Source of the DNA: Nocardioides sp. | GTDB taxonomy: Bacteria; Actinomycetota; Actinomycetes; Propionibacteriales; Nocardioidaceae | DNA length: 35,799 bases | Direction of reading: 5' to 3' | NCBI GenBank assembly: GCA_025965275.1 | Contig: JAOPXG010000202.1 | Location: 1-35,799, forward strand | In this document: positions 31,581-35,799 of the stretch, one piece after another | Layout of the letters: each line of letters starts with the position of its first letter | How positions within the stretch are numbered: the stretch's first letter is position 1 | Notes under the pieces: generated by a model | What the model was told of the DNA's origin: nothing | The model's database searches: none | The model's input: only the letters and a program-made list of their open reading frames with translations | Made by a program: the position numbers and the translations under genes

Positions 31581-32522
31581 GTGACGAGTACGACGACCCC
31601 AGCGGCGGCGAGCAGCCCCGAGACCAGCCCGACCACCGCGCCGCCGACCTGGCTGCCGGTGGCCGCGGTCGCGGTGACGCTGGTGTTCTGGGCGTCGGCG
31701 TTCGTCGCGATCCGCCACCTCGGCGAGGACTTCTCGCCGGGCGCGCTGTCGCTGGGCCGGCTGCTCGTCGGCACGGTCTGCCTCGGCGTGGTCGCGCTCA
31801 GCCGCGGCGTCCCCCACCCGACCCGACGCCAGTGGTTGTCGATCGTCGTCATCGGCGTGCTGTGGTTCGGGGTCTACAACGTCGCGCTCAACGAGGGCGA
31901 GCACCGGGTCGACGCCGGCACCGCCGCGATGCTGATCCAGATCTCGCCGGTGCTGATCGCGTTCCTGGCGGCGGCGTTCCTCCACGAGCGGTTCACGCTC
32001 TACCTCGGCATCGGGCTGGCCCTCGCGTTCGCCGGCGTCGGGCTGATCAGCCTCTCGATCTCCGACGGCGACGGCGGCAGCGACGTGCTCGGCGTGGTGC
32101 TGTGCCTGGTCTCGGCGGTCGTCTACTCGATCAGCCTGATCCTCCAGAAGCCCCTGGTCGCCAGGCTTCCCGCGATCCACGTGGTCTGGCTGGCGTGCAC
32201 GGTCGGCACGGTGGTCTGCCTGCCGTTCCTCGGCCAGCTCGTCGACCAGGCCCGCGACGCGCCTGCGTCGTCGCTCCTCTGGGTGGTCTACCTCGGCGTC
32301 TTCCCGACGGCGATCGCGTTCACGACGTACGCCTTCGCCCTCAACCACATGAGCGCCACCAGCCTGGGCGTCACGACCTACCTCGTCCCCCCGATCACCA
32401 TCGTGATGGGCGTGGTCCTCCTCGACGAGGCGCCGCCGGCCATGGCGTACGTCGGGGGCGCGCTGGCCCTGGTCGGCGTCGCCGTCGCCCGGCGCAAGCC
32501 GAGGACGATCCCGGACCTGTGA
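31581..32522 (+). CDS. EamA-family (DMT) transporter
   Basis: A 313-residue membrane protein with ten predicted helices in two five-helix EamA repeats: the first about 20-150 (VAAVAVTLVFWASAFVAIRH through LYLGIGLALAFAGVGLISLS), the second about 170-300 (VLGVVLCLVSAVVYSISLIL through AMAYVGGALALVGVAVA). The family exports metabolites such as amino acids; the substrate cannot be predicted. The start GTG 31581 is leaderless by promoter position. It ends convergently with the YbjN gene across a nested inverted repeat. Confidence 0.9.
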   Translation: MTSTTTPAAASSPETSPTTAPPTWLPVAAVAVTLVFWASAFVAIRHLGEDFSPGALSLGRLLVGTVCLGVVALSRGVPHPTRRQWLSIVVIGVLWFGVYNVALNEGEHRVDAGTAAMLIQISPVLIAFLAAAFLHERFTLYLGIGLALAFAGVGLISLSISDGDGGSDVLGVVLCLVSAVVYSISLILQKPLVARLPAIHVVWLACTVGTVVCLPFLGQLVDQARDAPASSLLWVVYLGVFPTAIAFTTYAFALNHMSATSLGVTTYLVPPITIVMGVVLLDEAPPAMAYVGGALALVGVAVARRKPRTIPDL

Positions 32523-32524
32523 CC

Positions 32525-32639
32525 GTTGAATCGGGAGTCCTGCCCACGTGAGTCGGGAGTCCTGACCACGGCCACGCCCAGAAGCCCGGACTCGACTGGT
32601 CGAAACTCCCGACTCGACCGTCAGACGTCCCGACTCAAC
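32525..32639. terminator. Nested inverted repeat between convergent genes (bidirectional terminator candidate)
   Basis: Outer arms: 32525-32540 (gttgaatcgggagtcc) with 32624-32639 (gacgtcccgactcaac). Inner arms: 32548-32568 with 32597-32618 (tggtcga...ccgactcgac). The motif GA(A/G)TCGGGA thus appears four times, twice on each strand, so several cruciform or hairpin pairings are possible. The repeat reaches into the stop codon of the YbjN gene. Confidence 0.6.
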
Positions 32640-33138
32640 CCTCCTGGGGGTCGTCGCCGGACTCGAGCCAGCCGCGGAACGCCTCGAGGTTCTTCGTCGG
32701 CTCGCCGCGCAGCTTGCGCCACTCCCACTCCTTGCGGATCGACGACGCGAAGCCGAGCTCGAGGATCGCGTTGAACGAGTCGTCCGCGTAGCTCAGCACC
32801 GAACCGAGCAGCCGGTCCAGCTCGTCGGGGTTCACCGACGACAGCGGCAGCCGGCCGTCGAGGTAGATGTCGCCGAGCCGGTCGACCGCGAAGGCGACGC
32901 CGTACATCCTCAGGTTGCGCTCGAGCAGCCAGCGGTAGACGCGCTCGTGGTTCTCGTCCGGGTTGCGGCAGACGAACGCGTGCACGCCCAACGCGTGCGG
33001 GCCGACGTCGAGGCGTACGGCGGTCTGCAGCTTCTTCTCGCCGGGCAGGGAGAACGAGAAGACGCCGTCGGACAGCTCCTCGAACTCGATCTCGCTGTCG
33101 GCGAGGTGGTCGCGGACGACCTGGGCGGCGTCGCTCAC
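32635..33138 (-). CDS. YbjN-domain protein (Rv0487-like)
   Basis: A 167-residue cytosolic protein of the YbjN / bacterial sensory transduction regulator superfamily, which resembles type III secretion chaperones in fold. [16 protein letters not shown] leads into the beta sheet ([20 protein letters not shown]), and the helical end contains [20 protein letters not shown]. Its GTG overlaps the mshA stop (GTGA, 33135-33138). The mshA-YbjN pair near gpm-senX3-regX3 is conserved in mycobacteria. Biochemical function is not established; co-translation with mshA hints at a tie to mycothiol synthesis. Confidence 0.88.
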   Translation of the reverse strand: MSDAAQVVRDHLADSEIEFEELSDGVFSFSLPGEKKLQTAVRLDVGPHALGVHAFVCRNPDENHERVYRWLLERNLRMYGVAFAVDRLGDIYLDGRLPLSSVNPDELDRLLGSVLSYADDSFNAILELGFASSIRKEWEWRKLRGEPTKNLEAFRGWLESGDDPQEG

Positions 33139-34394
33139 ACCGAGGTCCGCAGGTCGGCCCGGGCGCGCTCGTAGACCTCGAGCATCCGGTCGGCGGTGCG
33201 CTCCCACGAGAACTGCCGGGCCTGCTCGAGCGCGCCGGCCTGGAGCCGCAACCGCAGCGCGTCGTCCTCGACCACGCGGCGCAGCGCGTCGGCCCAGGCA
33301 CGCGGCTCGTGGCCGTCGACCAGCAGGCCGCTGTGGCCGTCGCGGACCACGGTGGTCAGGCCGCCGACGGCCGCGGCGACGACGGGGGTGCCGGTGGCCT
33401 GGGCCTCGGCGGCGACCAGCCCGAACGACTCGTTGTAGGACGGTACGGCGACCAGGGTCGCGGCCGCGCACCAGCGGGCGAGCTCGTCCTGGGCGACCGG
33501 CGGGACGAACCGCACCACGTCGTCGAGCCCGAGCTCGGAGGACAGCTGGGCCAGCGACTCGGGGTGCTCGAGGCCGGTGCCGGACGGGCCGCCGACGACG
33601 GGGACGACCAGCCGGGAGCGGAGGTCGGGGGTCTGGGCGAGCAGCTCGGCGACCGCGCGCAGCAGCACGTCGGGGCCCTTGAGCGGCTGGATCCGGCCGG
33701 CGAAGAGCAGCACCGCGGCGTCGGGCGGGAGGCCCAGCTCGGCGCGGACGGTGGCCTTGTCGTGCGGGCGGAAGACCGCGAGGTCGACACCCGGGTGCAC
33801 GACCTCGACCCGGGACGGGTCGGCGTCGTACAGGTTGATCAGCTGCTTGGCCTCGATGTCGGTGTTGGCGACGAGCATGTCGGCGGCCTCGACCACCTGC
33901 TCCTCGCCGATGATGCGGGCGGCCGGCTCGGGGGTGTCGCCCGCGGCGAGCGCGTCGTTCTTGACCTTCGCCATCGTGTGCATCGAGTGCACCAGCGGGA
34001 CGCCCCACCGGTCGCGCGCGAGCGCGCCGACCTGGCCGGAGAGCCAGTAGTGGGAGTGCACGGCGTCGTAGTGGCCGACCGGGTGCGCGGCCTCGGCGCG
34101 CAGCACCTCGCGGGCGAACACGCACAGCTGGCCCGGGAGCTCGACCTTGGTCAGCCCCTCGAACGGCCCGGCGTGGATGTGGTGGACCTGGACCCCGTCG
34201 CAGGCCTCGACGACCGGCGCCAGCGACGAGCTCGTGGCGCGGGTGAAGATGTCGACCGCGATGCCCTGCTGCGCGAGCCGCTTGGAGAGCTCGAGCACGT
34301 AGACGTTCATGCCGCCCGCGTCACCGGTCCCCGGCTGGTCGAGCGGGGACGTGTGCAGGCTGACCATCGCCAGTCGCCGGATCGGGTCCACCAC
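33135..34394 (-). CDS. mshA: D-inositol-3-phosphate glycosyltransferase (mycothiol biosynthesis)
   Basis: A 419-residue GT-B glycosyltransferase that transfers GlcNAc from UDP-GlcNAc to inositol 3-phosphate, the first step of mycothiol synthesis. The N-terminus [20 protein letters not shown], followed by [15 protein letters not shown], is diagnostic of MshA. The donor domain has [20 protein letters not shown] and the E-x7-E segment [23 protein letters not shown] 34394 is one of two adjacent GTG codons (34391 the other) just after GAAGG; the nearer spacing favours 34391, so the exact first codon is uncertain. It is coupled to the YbjN gene. Confidence 0.95.
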   Translation of the reverse strand: MVDPIRRLAMVSLHTSPLDQPGTGDAGGMNVYVLELSKRLAQQGIAVDIFTRATSSSLAPVVEACDGVQVHHIHAGPFEGLTKVELPGQLCVFAREVLRAEAAHPVGHYDAVHSHYWLSGQVGALARDRWGVPLVHSMHTMAKVKNDALAAGDTPEPAARIIGEEQVVEAADMLVANTDIEAKQLINLYDADPSRVEVVHPGVDLAVFRPHDKATVRAELGLPPDAAVLLFAGRIQPLKGPDVLLRAVAELLAQTPDLRSRLVVPVVGGPSGTGLEHPESLAQLSSELGLDDVVRFVPPVAQDELARWCAAATLVAVPSYNESFGLVAAEAQATGTPVVAAAVGGLTTVVRDGHSGLLVDGHEPRAWADALRRVVEDDALRLRLQAGALEQARQFSWERTADRMLEVYERARADLRTSV

Positions 34395-34468
34395 GCCTTC
34401 AGCGTCCTCTCGCTCGTCAGGTCCAACCAAGCAGAACACCGTCGCTCGCGTGATGATTCCCGCCGGGT

Positions 34469-34852
34469 TCAGCGGGCGTGGGAGCCTCCGGCGCGGCGCC
34501 CGGTCGGCTCAGGAGCCGCGGGCCGGCCGCGGACCATCATCGCGACCGACACCACCGCGGCCAGCACGCCGAAGGCGGCGTACACCGTGATCCCGTCGAC
34601 GGAGTCGCGCAGCAGCTCGAGCACCGACCACACGAGGGCCGCCAAGCAGACCGCCACGAGCAACCGCAGCCAGGTGGCGCTCCGGCTCACCAGCCCGGCT
34701 CCGGCGCCGAGCACCGCGATCGCCAGGAGGGCCAGGCCGGCCCAGGTCAGCGCGTCGACGGGGCCGCCGCTCCCGCCGGTCGCGTCGAGGACGTAGGCGC
34801 CCGACCAGCAGAGGCCGCCGAGCAGCCCTGCCACCACAGCAGGCGTGCGCAT
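34469..34852 (-). CDS. Small four-helix membrane protein, unknown function
   Basis: A 127-residue protein of unrecognised family. It has about four membrane segments: [59 protein letters not shown] and [20 protein letters not shown]. The cytoplasmic tail is short and basic (RRAGGSHAR). ATG 34852 has GGAGAG upstream (GAAGGAGAGTGATCC ATG on the minus strand). It lies upstream of mshA in the same direction with a 74-base gap, so it may share its transcript. It is divergent from the SDR gene. Confidence 0.75.
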   Translation of the reverse strand: MRTPAVVAGLLGGLCWSGAYVLDATGGSGGPVDALTWAGLALLAIAVLGAGAGLVSRSATWLRLLVAVCLAALVWSVLELLRDSVDGITVYAAFGVLAAVVSVAMMVRGRPAAPEPTGRRAGGSHAR

Positions 34853-34958
34853 GGATCACTCTCCTTCGGCGCCGAGTCCCGGAACGACTGGCAGTGTGCC
34901 ACCGACCGGCCGCGGCCCACCACGCCCCGTCCCACGCGTGACCGGCAGAATGGGGACC

Positions 34959-35705
34959 GTGACCCGCACTCGGACTGCCGTCGTGACCGGAGCCAGCAGC
35001 GGCATCGGTGCCGCCACCGCTCGCCACCTCGCCCGCGAGGGCTTCCACGTCTTCTGCGCCGCTCGTCGGCGGGACCGGATCGAGGAGCTCGCCGCCGAGA
35101 TCGGGGGTACGCCGGTCGAGTGCGACGTGACGTCGGAGGAGTCGGTGGCCGCCCTGGCCGAGGCGGTCGGCGAGCGGCTCGACGTACTCGTCAACAACGC
35201 CGGCGGTGCCTTCGGAGCGTCGCCCGTTTCGGCGGCCGACAGCGACGAGTGGCGCCAGATGTACGAGGTGAACGTCATCGGCCTGATGCAGGTGACCCGG
35301 GCGCTGCTGCCCGCGCTGGTCGCCAGCGGCGCGGGCGCGATCCTCAACGTCGGCTCGACGGCCGGTCGGATCGCCTACGAGGGCGGCGGCGGCTACACCG
35401 CTGCCAAGCACGGCACCCAGGTCGTCACCGAGACGCTGCGGCTCGAGCTGTGGGACCAGCCGGTGCGGGTCATGGAGATCGCGCCCGGAATGGTCAAGAC
35501 CGACGAGTTCACGCTGGTGCGCTTCGACGGTGACCAGGAGAAGGCGGACGCGGTGTACGCGGGCGTCGCCGAGCCGCTGACCGCCGACGACATCGCCGAC
35601 GCGATCACCTGGATGGTGACCCGCCCCGCGCACGTGAACATCGACGAGCTGGTCCTCCGCCCCCGCGCCCAGGCCGCTCAGCACAAGGGCCACCGCCAGA
35701 CCTGA
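34959..35705 (+). CDS. Short-chain dehydrogenase/reductase
   Basis: A 248-residue classical SDR with an intact active site: cofactor motif TAVVTGASSGIGAATARHLA, structural VLVNNAGGAFG, catalytic Ser in LNVGSTAGRIAYEG, and YTAAKHGT with Tyr and Lys four residues apart. The Arg in CAARRRDRIEEL just after the second strand suggests NADP preference. GTG 34959 lies one base after the start predicted from CAGAAT (34946-34951); ATG 34950 is an alternative. Substrate unknown. It ends before copy C of the dispersed repeat. Confidence 0.9.
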   Translation: MTRTRTAVVTGASSGIGAATARHLAREGFHVFCAARRRDRIEELAAEIGGTPVECDVTSEESVAALAEAVGERLDVLVNNAGGAFGASPVSAADSDEWRQMYEVNVIGLMQVTRALLPALVASGAGAILNVGSTAGRIAYEGGGGYTAAKHGTQVVTETLRLELWDQPVRVMEIAPGMVKTDEFTLVRFDGDQEKADAVYAGVAEPLTADDIADAITWMVTRPAHVNIDELVLRPRAQAAQHKGHRQT

Positions 35706-35725
35706 GCGAAGCGAAGGGCTGACGC

Positions 35726-35787
35726 GGTGGAGTTCGAGCAAGCCCCGCGACCGAGCCTGCGAGGTCGCGACGGGCGTGTCGAGACCC
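35726..35787. repeat. Dispersed intergenic repeat, copy C (first arm; rest beyond the window)
   Basis: The bases run 'ggtggagttcgagcaagcc', 'gcgaccgagcctgcgaggtc', 'gcgacgggcg', 'tgtcgagaccc', nearly the same as the first arm of copy A. The inverted second arm, if present, would lie past 35799. Confidence 0.7.
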
Positions 35788-35799
35788 AGCAGATCGGAA

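Noticed and set aside
20928..35787. The dispersed repeats as a CRISPR array or insertion sequence
   Set aside because: The copies are thousands of bases apart, have no regular spacers and encode no transposase; no cas genes were seen.

Overview
The window is very GC-rich, gene-dense actinobacterial DNA. The best fit is Nocardioides or a close relative in the Nocardioidaceae. The reasons are mycothiol synthesis (mshA), CarD, a SenX3-RegX3 pair, many genes that appear to start at or within one base of their transcript, and dispersed copies of a 'tcgagca...gtgtcgaga' intergenic repeat. The taxon is an inference; no rRNA or tRNA gene was seen.

Layout. 1-4449: the 5' end of a short-chain dehydrogenase (SDR) under a KstR-like operator, then soxR translationally coupled to a GH13 amylase, a kinase-like DUF4032 protein and a LuxR-type regulator. 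4459-6576: a MASE1-PAS histidine kinase. 6695-15726 (all minus): a Liv-type ABC import operon. In transcription order it has two tandemly duplicated lipoprotein binding proteins, a fused LivH-LivM permease, LivG, LivF, a large secreted anchored protein with a collagen-like stretch, and a two-helix membrane protein with a Cys/His tail. Two of its spacers are bridged by micro-ORFs with ATGA junctions. Each binding-protein gene has a KstR-like operator at the same distance from its start. This is the most system-like part of the window and suggests uptake of a steroid- or lipid-like substrate rather than amino acids.

15811-26239: the conserved actinobacterial block carD-ispD-ispF-cysS-rlmB, rearranged. 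cysS, rlmB and carD keep the minus strand. ispD and ispF lie on plus, interleaved with nirD and a molybdopterin oxidoreductase/SDR pair. Next to carD, where the usual ispD sits, is a degenerate IspD paralogue. It keeps the central arm motifs that the plus-strand IspD lacks and lacks the nucleotide loop that the other keeps, so the two proteins look complementary.

26441-35799: a UbiA-type prenyltransferase, a lipoprotein with gpmA, phoU divergent from senX3-regX3 across PHO-box-like repeats, an EamA exporter, a YbjN protein with mshA (the mycobacterial mshA...gpm1-senX3-regX3 neighbourhood), a small membrane protein and an SDR.

No stretch longer than about 210 bases lacks a gene. The longest gaps (28675-28882, 26240-26440, 20901-21073) hold repeats, a terminator candidate or promoters.
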